Of a stretch of 64,000 nucleotides of DNA, positions 41,408 to 52,149 are shown piece after piece. Every line of letters starts with the position of its first letter. The first letter of the stretch is position 1. This DNA is from Diplonema papillatum. Its lineage: Eukaryota > Euglenozoa > Diplonemea > Diplonemida > Diplonemidae. The DNA lies in the NCBI GenBank assembly GCA_030068145.1, contig JAPJBO010001141.1:1-64000 (forward strand). The letters run 5' to 3'. Under the pieces are notes generated by a model. It saw only the letters and a list, made by a program, of their open reading frames with translations, was not told where the DNA came from and searched no databases. The position numbers and the translations under genes were made by a program.

Positions 41408-44400
41408 GTTTGTCGTCTTCTTTCACTCTACAAACACTGCCCCTAAATTGAAGTTTTCTGCATAAAACCTGCACCCGGGGAACTCACGTTAGAAAAGTCC
41501 GCCTGCACAGTGCTCGCGCTGAGAAAATTGCCGGTCATTCAGGGGATTAGCTTCTATATCCACATTTGGTCTGTCAGTCCAAATTTGGAAAGGCCGCCGA
41601 GAAAAAAAGAACGGTGCGGCCCCGTTTCTCCGCTCCTCTGTCTCTTCTGCTTCACCTCATGCTTCCCCCATCCGGGCCTGCCTGCGCTTCCAGTCCGCTG
41701 GGTATTGTTCCTGGGGGTGCATCTTCCATTTCGGGTCGCCGTTTTCGAGCGACCTGCCTGAGGTCTCGCTTGCCATCTTGCCTGCTCGCAGAACGGCCAC
41801 GAATGCCTGCATTTGCGGCATTCATCGTCTGCATCGATGTTCTGCATCCGCAGTACGTGCTTACTTTTCAGTCGACAACTACTGCTCCCGACACGTTGAG
41901 CTAATGCTAACTCCACTGCAGATCGAGTGGTGACCTGTCTCTGCGAATTGCGTGACGCTTGTTTGCACGCAGTTGCGCGTCCACGAACGCCACGCACCCA
42001 TGCTCGGTAGCCATTCCTCCGCAGCTGCCGGGGTTGTTGGTACCCGCATTTAGGAGTGCATCGAAACCCTTGCAGAGCTCAAACAGCGGCTTGGTCAGCC
42101 ACAGTTTGAAAGGATGCGGAACCAAAGGTAGCAGTCTGCTCAGGCCACATCTTAAGCCATCCGACAGCACCTTCTAGGCGAGGGAAAACCGGTTGTACTT
42201 GATGGGCGGGGAACCCGCCCGTCCGAACCGCTTGTTGCCGACTTCTGTTCCGATGGCACAGCCGAGCGGGTTGAGCGTGGGAACTTCTGTCCCTCGTTCT
42301 GATTCGATGGAGATGCTTGCTTCTCTTTCCGTTTTCCAAGCTACGGAAGGGGCCTCAAACCGACAAAATATACACGATACCGAAGCCCGTAGGCTGAACA
42401 TGACAGAAGGGCGAGGGACCGCAAAGAGCGGGACAAACCCCCACGAGCACCAGACGATCATGAAACGTGGCAAAATCCACCGCGAAGCCAGAAATCTCCA
42501 CGACCAAGGGTGCTAGCGGGTGCTGGGGAGACAAAAATAAGAAACCCGGACCCCCCCCCCCCCCCCCCCGGTACAAACCCGGCACAAACCCGGAAAAACT
42601 CCAGGGTGGATCACACCAAATTTCCGATAAATATTTTTTGTTTCCGATAAATATTTTTTGTTTCCGTTAAATATTTTTCTGTTTCCCAGCCAGTTTGTGT
42701 TTTCCCAGCCAAGAAAAGTTTTTTTTTTCTCGAAAAGTTTTATTTTTGCGCGCGTGCACGGAAAATTTTGGGGGTCAAAATAACATGGGCACAAAAAAAT
42801 AGCTATTTATTCACTGTGATTAATAGAGGAAAAAGGCACTCGAGTTTTTTATTTTTTGGCCGGGAGGTGGAAAACATAATTTTTTTGCATCGGTCACAAA
42901 ATTGAGTCACTCCCCAGCCATTTATACGCGCTGAAATATGGCCTCATGCAAAAAAAGCCGTGAGAAAACCTTTTTGCCCCGAATCGTCCGTTACAAAAAA
43001 CCTGACACCACGAGCATCTAATCGGCATATTGGTCTGTCACCTAAGGGAGCGTGCAGAATTTTTGAGCAGTTCGAGTCGACTTCGAGCTCATCCGGAGTC
43101 CTAGACGCCAGCAAAGCGCAGAAACAGAGCTAGCTGGAATGCCTCAGAGTGGAGAGATGAACCTCTGTGCCTGAGGTCCCTCAGGCTTTGCCTTCTGCAG
43201 AGAATTCCTTGCCCCGTTTGGTGCAGTTCCCTTCAGGAAACCCCCGTCTGCTGTGAATTCCTACAACAATTCGTTCTCGTACATTTGTGAACGTGCAAAT
43301 ATCACCATTGGCGTTCCTTCTGCACTGATGGCAGCGCCAAAGATGGCAGCAAAGGCAGCACCAAAGCGTTCTAACAAGTAGCTCTCAGAGGACCACCTCG
43401 CACCGCTCTTTCTCCTTCTCTTTCGTCATCAGCACAGCATTCCTCGTGTGTTCCGACTCACTTTCGGTTGTGCATCAGTCATTTGCTTGGTTGGCGACCA
43501 TTTTTATTCACTTTTGTGTCATTTATGTGCACCACACATCCTCATTTTTTTGTGCTGTCCACGGTTGTGATACGAATCGTTTATTGTATTTTATTGTATT
43601 TTTATTGTACAGATTTTCGTATATTATTGTATACAATACTGTATTTCCATGCAAACAAGGGAGAAAGCAAGGGTGAAAGCAGGTTGTAACGTAGACATCC
43701 ATTGAAATCTGACGGGCACAGCCCCAGATTGAAAGCAAATAACGAAAATGTGTGCCAGTAGGGCAGGCATTGAAAATGATGGGCGCGGCAACGAAGCGAA
43801 GGCAGAAAGGCAAGGTGTGATACGTGCTCAGAGAGCAGCGAACTTAGTCGGAGTCAGAGCCCGGGGCCTCGGAATCCGCATCGCTAGCAGGCAAATGAAC
43901 CTTCATGTCCTGAGTTGGCATTTGTGGGGCCCCGAAGGGAACATTTGACTGCCTTCCGACAGTGATGTTGTAAACAACGCTTGGTTGGGCCATCACCGGT
44001 ACTTGGCGGCTTAGCGGGCTTCATGGCATCAGCGACAGCTTCGGTGCCTACCCTCCCTGCGTTCCTGCGCGGAAAAGTCGCGTGGTGCGGTGGAAAAACT
44101 ATCTCATTCACTCGAGAAAGTAGTTTTCTTTCACTCGTAGTTTTCCAGTGTGCCACTCGTGGCCTACGGCCACTCGTGGCACACTGGAAAACTACGAGTG
44201 AAAGAAAACTACTTTTCTCTCGAGAATAAATAGCTATTTCCACCTGCCCGCCGACTTTTCTACACTGCTTGTAGGAACCTTTTCTTCACTGTGGGCGGAC
44301 TTTTCTTCACTGTGGGCGGACTTTTCTTCACTGTGGGCGACTTTTCTTCACAGTGGGCACTTTGGCTTTCTGTCCCAAGGCAATTCCAACACAATCTTGG

Positions 44401-45552
44401 GTGGGAAGATGCCAAAGTCAAAGAAAAATGTTGTGAAACTCACTGCCGAAGCTCGGAAAACGTGCTGCTGGGCATGGCGAGCCAGGCAAAGTACGAACGG
44501 CGCCACAATCACACCACAAGGGCCCAAAAGTCCTGTGCCACAAGCCAAAAGTGCACCTGTACTACAAGTCACAACTGCGCCTGCCACAAGCCGTACCAGA
44601 CCAAGCTCCCACGGTCGTGCACAACATTTCGGTAGACAGCGGTGCCACTGACCTTCAGCACTCAAGACGCATCTGGTATCACCCCCAGGAACAGCGTTCA
44701 TGTGACACTGACTCGTGCTCTTCCGAGTAGATCACCCTTATTTCCGGGGGGCCCTCGTGGCAATCCGGAAAACTCTCGTGCAAGCAAACAACTTTTCTCT
44801 CGGGCAAAACATAGCGATTTCTACCTGGCACGCGACTTTTCTGCTCTCTCGGATGCTACTTTTCTACACTCTGGCCCTACTCCAGGCCGATGCTGTTTTC
44901 CAGTATTGTGCAGCACAAGAACAGGATTCCAATGAAACAAAAGAGCATATTCGGCAGATTTTGCTGGCATTAGGCCGTGGCGTGACTTGTTTTTGAGAGT
45001 GAATAGCATGAAACCGTGCCACCGATGTTGTAGACAACTGCTGGCTGGGTGTGACTCCTCTTTGGACCCCACGAACATCACCTGCCCCTGCTGTTGACTT
45101 TCTTGCCAAAGTCTGGCAATTTTGGAAGCGGCACGAGGCTTTTGATCAATGTACTGATGGACAATTCTTGGGGCTTGACCAGCCGCAAAAACTCTTAAGT
45201 ACTGCTACAGGCCGGCCTGAATCGTTGTGTTTCCAAAAAGTGTGCGTACCCCTCGAGTTCAGAAAAGACGCGCTCTGCGGTAGAAAAACCATCTTATTCA
45301 CTCGAGAAAGTGGTTTTCTGCCACTCGTAGTTTCCAGAGCGCATCCGTATGGAGACAAAAACATCTGCATCCGCAATCAAAAAGCGAACATTAACAATTC
45401 CCCGTACATTCCTGAACACCCCGTACATTCCTGAAGTCTCAAGTGAACTTTAACTCAACAACAAAGTGGTTCGTTTTAGTGGGGACCGACAAACTTCTGA
45501 AGCTCTGGGCATAAGAAAATGAAAGGCCACCACTCAGTATTTCAAACCACAG
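41408..45552 (+). other. Proposed 4.1-kb intron, repeat-containing
   Basis: It is bounded by GTTTGT and CCACAG. It includes a poly-C tract (42551-42569), a triple CGATAAATATTTTTTGTTTC repeat (42624-42680), foldback repeats (43960-45345) and no recognised gene. A missed exon or an independent short gene cannot be excluded. Confidence 0.4.
43960..45345. repeat. Foldback repeat family, one full and two partial copies
   Basis: The full dyad is 44111-44224: CTCGAGAAAGTAGTTTTC with CACTCGTAGTTTTCCAGTG, mirrored on the right. Partial copies lie at about 44725-44860 and 45262-45345 (TTATTCACTCGAGAAAGTGG). The leader TGATGTTGTAAACAACGC at 43965 recurs as CGATGTTGTAGACAACTGC at 45023, so larger units of roughly 1 kb are directly repeated. 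Three to four GGGCGGACTTTTCTTCACTG units lie at 44285-44352. Confidence 0.7.
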
Positions 45553-46104
45553 GACGCCCTTCTGAAGACGAAGACACTGTCTCATTTTGCCGCGGAAACG
45601 CATAGCGCGTACCTGTTTTGGAACGGGCTCCGACTCGCAAGCGACGAGCCGCAGCAGGAGTGGGCAGCAGAGTCGAGCGCCTTGATTCGAAGGGCTATCG
45701 AAGCGAGGTGGGGCGATTACCAGACCTTTGTGAACGAGTTCCTGCTCAACGTAGACAGCATGATGGGTACAGGATACGTGTGGCTCGTTTACATGCCGCT
45801 TCGTGAAGGCCGGAAACGGGGCAAGCTCAAACTCTTTAGCGCAGAGCCAGAGGCCGAAGAGGAGGTGCTCGCTATAACGGCAGGCGACAACGCGGAGCCA
45901 GAAGAACCAGCTCAGGTGCCCACAGACGTTGTTCTTCTCAAGAACTTCGAGCGGAATGCTGCTGGGAACGTGACGGAAATGACCAACGACGACCGCATCA
46001 TCGAGAAGCTCGTCATGCTGGGTGAAGACGGGGAGACGACGCGGTACGCGCTCAACATCATCACCACGCTCAAGTCTGAGAGTCCCCTGACGTCCGGATA
46101 CAAG
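45553..46104 (+). CDS. Exon 2: Fe/Mn superoxide dismutase-like domain, mS42/mS43 type
   Basis: The exon encodes DALLKTKTLSHFAAETHSAY then LFWNGLRLA, IRRAIEARWGDYQTFVNEF and MMGTGYVWLVYM. The order is that of Fe/Mn-SOD: the helix before NHxFFW, the L..AI...FG.....F segment and GSGWxWL. An acidic insertion follows (EPEAEEEVL ... DNAEPEEPAQ), then NIITTLKSESPLTSGYK, the beta strand leading to the metal-site loop. The His residues expected in the first helices of an active dismutase are not in place (FWNG replaces NHxFFW). This points to the inactive SOD-like proteins of the mitochondrial small ribosomal subunit (mS42/mS43). The acceptor is CCACAG|GAC and the donor AAG|GTATTC, both phase 0. Confidence 0.72.
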
Positions 46105-46371
46105 GTATTCTTTCCAGCCGAGCGTCTACCACTCACCAATGCGTGCGTGTGCTGAGGAATTCTCGCATGCTCCGTCTTACCACAATCTGGTACAAGTTCC
46201 AATGAACCCGACAGAGCACCGGCTTGGTGGTAACAGAGAGCAGCATCGAAAGTCGATGCAATCTCAGAAGAAGCAACACGAAGGGGGGTCCCCCTGGGAA
46301 TTTTTGGCTTGCACCCGCGTTGACCTGCTTAGTACTTTGCCCCATCGAGCCGTTACCAACATCGAACACAG

Positions 46372-46496
46372 CCGATACTTGGCGTCGACATGAGCGCCTG
46401 TCACACGTCCAACACCGCCGACATGACCGATCTAGAGATCGAGGACTGCAAGCTTTGGAACATAGAACCCGGCGACCCACAAAACTTTGCCCGCAG
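46372..46496 (+). CDS. Exon 3: SOD-like metal-site loop
   Basis: The acceptor is GAACACAG|CCG and the first residues are PILGVDM, matching PLLGIDVWEHAY of Fe/Mn-SOD. Asp is kept, but WEHAY is replaced by SACHTSN, so the His ligand is gone. The exon continues ADMTDLEIEDCKLWN and IEPGDPQNFAR and ends at GCAG|GTGTGT with two bases of a codon. Junction phases with exons 2 and 4 agree. Confidence 0.68.
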
Positions 46497-47219
46497 GTGT
46501 GTAAATTCTTTCTGGTTCCGCTGCGTGGGGCGTAGCTTTTCTTACGGAACAGACCGCCAAAAGCCCACCCGCACGCTTCGTCTCTACGGCCGTCCGGAGC
46601 TTCGCTCTGTTGACCGTGGGAACGAGCTGCTATAAATTGGGGTTGTTTCGAAGACAGTCTCGACATCTAGCTCGCGGGCCCTCTACCTCTGTCTGTCAGG
46701 CGAACCGTCAAGACGAGCTAAAGAGGCGAAAGCATGCTAAAGAGGCGAAAGCATGACACATCACGTGCGAAGAGATAACCGCGCCGTCGGCGATGCAGAT
46801 TATCGCCACACTCTTTGCATTCTAACCCAAACTACCTCTGTCTGTCACGCGAACCGTCTCCATCCGGCGTTCACTAGACTACAAAAGTGCACCAAACGAA
46901 ACCGAAGAAATTTATGCCGCACCGAACTTGTCCCATTTCACTGCCCCGCAACGCCCTGAGCATCCGAGAAGGCCACATGAACAAACAGACTCCTGCCACC
47001 GGTAACGTACGGTTACTTCTTCGGCAAACTACTCGGCACCGGCTAGACAGAAGGAATCTCGTTGGCCTGTCTGTAATTAGAAGTCGAGTACCCACCTTCG
47101 ACCCTCCTATGATGCCGCTGGTGCGGACGGTCAATTATGTGGGAGGTTAACTCCTGGAGAAGCCCCAAGCATGCAGAGAGAACATTTTCACGAGCTCAAA
47201 GAGACCAAAACACGCGTAG

Positions 47220-47391
47220 GTATCTGTCGACAGTTGACTGGCGGAAGGCTGAGTTCCAGCTTCGGCTGTGCTTCCCGGAAATCCTTGCTTCCACCTCAGG
47301 GCTCAAGGAAGCATCCGCCTGCCTGCGGCAGTCACCAGGCGAAGTCCTCAACTCCATTTGGGTTGACAAGCTCCTCCCGGAGCCCGCCGAG
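47220..47391 (+). CDS. Exon 4: C-terminal SOD-like helix and extension
   Basis: The acceptor is CGCGTAG|G. The one base completes the codon left by exon 3, giving RR-YLSTVDWRKAEFQLR, which matches the last SOD helix (Y...WNVVNW..V..R). A further 45 residues (CFPEILASTSGLKE ... VDKLLPEPAE) follow to the donor GAG|GTATGC in phase 0. Confidence 0.65.
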
Positions 47392-48318
47392 GTATGCACA
47401 CCGACCCCTTTTGTGGCTCGTTACGGAAAGTGAGTGTCTGCGGTTAAAAAAAGCATTCGCGGCGGACGGACACGATAATTGTTTGCGCTTCATCCCGATG
47501 AAGAGATCACTGTGAGATGACGTGTATGACGTGTAAGCCCGTTCCCGACCGTAGCATCCGAGGAAGGTGCAACGATGGAGGGTGCTACGGTAGCCGTGCA
47601 CGGGTCTCGGGCGCGTGCCTCGTGCAGGGCGGGTGCTTTGTGACCCGCCGCGAAGTTCTCTCCTGGCGCAGTCCGGAGAGACGTGTGGCGTCGAGTTTCG
47701 GCTCACAGCCGGTTCGGGCGGCATCCTTAAGGGAGAGAGAGCGCCAGACACACTCCATCTCAAAAAGGACCACACACATACTAGTGCACCAAGAAGCACC
47801 CCCTGATTACTTATTGCTTTGAACCAACCCATTCGACCAAGGCCACCCCGAGACTTTATATTCCGGAATCTCAAGCCACTGGTCTATACCGGTCGGCCCG
47901 TTTACGCAGTCAGGCATCCTCCTTCGGCAAAATAAAGGAAAAAATGAAAATACCACGGATCCTTCGGCGTGAAGCTTCCCATCCGTCTTGGAGCATGGGC
48001 AGTCCTGATTGTGTAGCACACACACGAACTAGACTCGCGGGTGCAAGTACTGGCAACCGCCTTACATTGTCTTTGTAGCTGCTACGTAACAATCATGGTG
48101 CATAGCGAACCTTCCCCCGCCGTCACGACGACTGACTGTGTTGCGGGTCATCGAAACAGGACAGAAACCACCCATCCAAAGGATCCGCTGACGAACTCTG
48201 ACTTTGGAGATTGTTTGCATCCACGAACGAATCCCGAATCCCGAGACGGGAAAAAGAAGAAGCGAAGGCAATGTTCTGTGTGCAATACACTACAATTATC
48301 CACCCACGTAGAACGAAG

Positions 48319-48443
48319 GTGTGTACGCCGAGACGTTGCGACGCGCGGTGTCCGAGATCCGACTGAAGGCCGGCAGCGAAGGGCTCGACGGCGAGTATTT
48401 CCAAGCGATCAAGGACAAGGCGAAGGCGTCCGCGCAGCGCGCG

Positions 48444-48477
<34 letters not shown>

Positions 48478-48671
48478 CTGCCCCCACGCCGCCGGCGGGG
48501 CAGCGGGCCTTCGAGTCGCGCCCGGGGCCGGCGCAGCGGTGGCAGGGCCAGAGCCGGCGGCCGAACCTGCAGGAAGGGCCCCCGCGGCCCCACAGCGCAC
48601 CCGCCCCGACGCCGCCCCGGTCGGCTCCGCGCACAGCTTCCCTCAAGCGCATGCCGGGACCCCCCGTGTAG
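48319..48671 (+). CDS. Probable last exon: Gln-rich tail
   Basis: The frame reads AETLRRAVSEIRLKAGSEG then LDGEYFQAIKDKAKASAQR, a run of ten Gln, and a Pro/Arg-rich tail ending at TAG 48669-48671. A phase-0 acceptor exists at GCCGAG|ACG (exon from 48333); others at 48310 and 48318 need different phases. It may therefore belong to the SOD-like gene or be a separate gene. The stop codon lies in the first unit of the 148-bp array. Confidence 0.4.
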
Positions 48672-49560
48672 CCACGCGCGAGAAGACGAAGCGCCCCGGG
48701 CATGCTCCCAGCGCTGTGTGCTGACGCAGTCCTGCAGGGCTCCTCTGTTGTACGGCAGGTGACGCGCGAGCGAACCGAAAATTGTTCGCTTACTGTCGTG
48801 TCTACCTATTCGGGACCCCCCGTGTAGCCACGCGCGAGAAGACGAAAAGCCCTGGGCGTGCTCCCAGCGTTGTGTGCCGACGCAATCCTGCAGGGCTCCT
48901 CCTGTTGTAAGGCGCGAGCGACCCGAAAGCTGTTCGCTTACTGTCGTGTCTACCTATTCGGGACCCCCCGTGTAGCCACGCGCAAGAAGACGAAAAGCCC
49001 TGGGCGTGCTCCCGGCGTTGTGTGCCGACGCAATCCTGCAGGGCTCCTCCTGTTGTAAGGCGCGAGCGACCCGAAAGCTGTTCGCTTACTGTCGTGTCTA
49101 CCTATTCGGGACCCCCCGTGTAGCCACGCGCAAGAAGACGAAAAGCCCTGGGCGTGCTCCCAGCGTTGTGTGCCGACGCAATCCTGCAGGGCTCATCCTG
49201 TTGTAAGGCGCGAGCGACCCGAAAGCTGTTCGCTTACTGTCGTGTCTACCTATTCGGGACCCCCCGTGTAGCCACGCGCAAGAAGACGAAAAGCCCTGGG
49301 CGTGCTCCCGGCGTTGTGTGCCGACGCAATCCTGCAGGGCTCCTCCTGTTGTAAGGCGCGAGCGACCCGAAAGCTGTTCGCTTACTGTCGTGTCTACCTT
49401 TTCGGGACCCCCCGTGTAGCCACGCGCAAGAAGACGAAAAGCCCTGGGCGTGCTCCCGGCGTTGTGTGCCGACGCAGTCCTGCAAGGCTCCTCCTGTTGA
49501 AGGCAGGTGGCGCGCGAGCGAACCGAAAGCTGCTCGCTTACTGTCGCGTCTACCTAATCG
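48656..49560 (+). repeat. 148-bp tandem array, six units
   Basis: Units start with GGGACCCCCCGTGTAGCCAC at about 48656, 48812, 48960, 49108, 49256 and 49404, with near-perfect 148-bp spacing in the middle. The first and last units are more diverged. The repeated 66-codon frames are a product of the array. The first unit overlaps the end of the upstream coding exon. Confidence 0.9.
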
Positions 49561-49669
49561 GGACCCCGGGGCTGGCCAACCACTTCAGACGCTCGACATC
49601 AATCGTTTCTGCAAGCCCCGTCAACAAGGTCGTCAGGCAATGTACAAGCGAATGGTGCTGAGGGATGGA

Positions 49670-49825
49670 TCCGGTGCCGGGGCTCAGCCACGGAGAGGCT
49701 GCCGGCTCTCCGGGGCTCGGAATGGATCTACTTGGAAAGCAAAAAACAGCAAGTGTTCCTGGGTTTCCAGTAGATCCACTCCCAGCCCTGGAGAGCCTCG
49801 GTCCCTTGGGGGCTGAGCCCAGCCG
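49670..49825. repeat. Imperfect inverted repeat
   Basis: GGGGCTCAGCC, CTCTCCGGGGCTCGG and GGATCTACTTGGAAA on the left pair with TTTCCAGTAGATCC, CAGCCCTGGAGAG and GGGGGCTGAGCCC on the right, around an A-rich loop. It lies just downstream of the minus-strand exons below. Confidence 0.75.
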
Positions 49826-49879
49826 GGGCCAGCCCCCCACACTGGTCTGATCGTCTCTATCAACCTCCGCGGGGGAACC

Positions 49880-50322
49880 AGTCGAAAAGCAGCAGCAGAC
49901 GCTCGTCTCCTTCGTCCAGTCCAAGGGTCCAGGACCTCCAGCCATTCGTTCGCATACTTGGCTGCTTCGGCACCACTCGACCGACTCGTGGGGCATCCCA
50001 GCACTCCCAGTGTAAACGCATCGCCCCTGCCGTGAACATTGACAAACATCGAAAAAGAAGAGAGTGTCGCACACTAAAGATGGACCTACCACACCCACTT
50101 TGCCAAGAATGGCCATCCGTACGCAGGGGTGTCGGATGATGGCCGAAAGTCCGGAACAATAACGAAAGTACCCGTCGATACTCTCGCTTCCCTTTGTCGT
50201 CGTGCTGCGAATGCGAGACAGTCTTCGCCGAAGGTCATCCGAAGACGTACGCCCCGGAGTTTCCAGAGTTTTTCAACAAACGTGGTCATCAGAGAATGAG
50301 TGAGCTCACCTGCTGAATTCAC
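49880..50322 (-). CDS. Partial two-exon gene, function unknown
   Basis: The minus-strand exon 50322-50099 encodes TTFVEKLWKLRGVRLRM, FGEDCLAFAARRQREARV and DFRPSSDTPAYGWPFLA. It ends at a donor (AA|GTGGGT) with two spare bases. A 72-nt intron (50098-50027, ending TTCACGGCAG) follows, and the next exon supplies the third base, then GDAFTLGVLGCPTSR and AAKYANEWLEVLDPWTG. The exact phase fit and short intron support a real gene. The 5' and 3' ends are unresolved. The C-terminal pattern loosely recalls the end of berberine-bridge FAD oxidases, but this is weak and no function is assigned. Confidence 0.45.
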
Positions 50323-51319
50323 CTGCCCCGAAAATGGATGATGCTCAAGCGATCAACCCAAAGGGGGCCTCGTACTAGCATCACAAAGCCAGGGCGTGGA
50401 TGACCGCGAATGCTTGGTTGCGGTAGCAAATATTCAACGGAGAGCACTGAAGACCAAAGCAGAAAAGCAATGACGACCCGACCAGCTGAGAACACAGGAA
50501 CCTTGCAGGACTCCGACCTAACTTTTTAAAGGCGGCCACCCCGCAGCTTCTCAATACAAGGAGCAGGCTAATAGGTTCTGGCGGCAACTTGTGTGACTCA
50601 CCTAGCAAGCTTGCTTGCTTGAGCGCCTTCGGCGTGTCAAGTTGGAATCCTTCCGTTTCTGAGCGAACTTCTCATCACACCACTCGCTAAAAGCGAGGTT
50701 GGAGGGGTAAAGCAAAACCTGGCAAACGCAGGCCCCACTCCCTTTTGGTACTCCCCCCCTTCGACCTGCGTTCTATCGACTTCCCAGAAATAGCGAAGAA
50801 ACAGAAGGGATTCCAACAGTTCTGAGGCGCGTCCCCCGCACCGTGTTGCTCACGCCGTTGCACCGCGCCCCCGACGTACCCCACGTGCACTGTGAGTCCA
50901 TGTACTTTTTGAAAGGACGAAATGCGTGCACTTGTCGTACGAAGCACCCCACCTCCCAGCCCCGTTTTTCTTCTGGCGCAAACAGCGCAACCGACGATCG
51001 TTAACGAAAGAACTGTGTACGTACGAGTCAATTGGTAGCTTCATGCGCGCTAAGGTCAATAACCCTCCCCCACTACCACGTTTTGAGCCGCCCCAAGAAA
51101 CGAAACGCCAACGCCCCATTTGGAGGTAAACGCGACGATTCGCGGGCACAAAGCCCCGACAAAAAAATCTGAATTCCGAGCAACCATTCTGTTGCGCATA
51201 CGTTTCCTCCGTTAAGTTAGCGAAGCCGCGAACTGGTTAGGACTTTGACCGGTCCACCATTCAGTTTTCTTTTTTAGTACCAACAATCTTGCGGGTTGCC
51301 CTTCAAGGTGTTGTGCAGG

Positions 51320-51510
51320 CTAAAAAGACGTAGGCAGCGTGTTTTGGTTGATCATAATCCCGAACCCGAAACTGACACAGGGAAATACAAGTCGGAAAAC
51401 GATCAAAAACGCACAAACGAATACGGAGCGCCTGTCTTTTTGGGATGGCACACAAATCAGCAGTACATCTTGCTTCAAGTCGTAGGTTGATCCCGTAAAT
51501 CGAAAGCCCT
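51320..51510 (-). other. Possible exon of the same or another minus-strand gene
   Basis: After an acceptor-like CTTTGCAG the minus strand reads GFRFTGSTYDLKQDVLL then ICVPSQKDRRSVFVC. It is coding-like but not recognised, and no matching donor phase was established with 50322. The rest of 50340-52080 shows no gene. Confidence 0.2.
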
Positions 51511-51744
51511 GCAAAGTCAGTTTCATTGTTGGCCAGCCAAAGAATGGGGCCGCTCAGCTCACTTTCCTTCTGTAAACGGGTCATGCGCGCCGCTCCACCT
51601 TTCACGAGCGAGTTGTTTCGTGCTTCGATGTCGGTGCCCGCTTCTCTTCATTCCTTCTGCTGCCGACTTGCAAACAAGTTGAGCAAAACCTCGCCCGGAT
51701 CCCTAGCAACCCGGTATCTCAAGCGAGCTTCAACTCTAAGAATT

Positions 51745-51890
51745 TCGTATGACCGCTTTCTTTTGTTTGTGCGCACTAGCGGAACTCACCTGCTTTGGTA
51801 AGTTTCATGGATGCTGCGCTGCCAACTACGAATTTTTAGTACCAACAATACATTGTTAACACAAAAAACGCTAAAAAACGGGCAGTCAGC
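51745..51890 (+). repeat. Dispersed repeat, inverted partner at 62650-62775
   Basis: TTTTGTTTGTGCGCACTAGC ... CTACGAATTTTTAGTACC and AACAATACATTGTTAACAC match the reverse complement of 62650-62775. A shorter piece (TTTTTAGTACCAACAATC) lies at 51273. Thus 10.8 kb of host genes is bounded by this inverted pair. Confidence 0.65.
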
Positions 51891-52149
51891 TGCAGCCAGC
51901 GGCACAAGCTTTGTAAGGCAGAGATATATCTTCGTTCCTGGCGCGGGCCTCTACCTGAACGGTTGGTTTGGCTGCCAGAAATCGCAACCGATACGATTGT
52001 GACCAAAAGTAGTATTTAGTAAGGGATTGCATTTGTACTATCGTCCCTCGCGCGCGACTACTGACAGGCCTTCAACTACCCTGAACAGCGCACTGTGCAC
52101 GTGTTGCCATTAGCCGTGCTTGCGCACGTGGACAGTGGAACGTATAGAA

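Noticed and set aside
48858-49661. Repeated 66-residue small protein in the 148-bp array
   Set aside because: 148 is not a multiple of 3, so each unit only reopens the same short frame. Nothing suggests expression.
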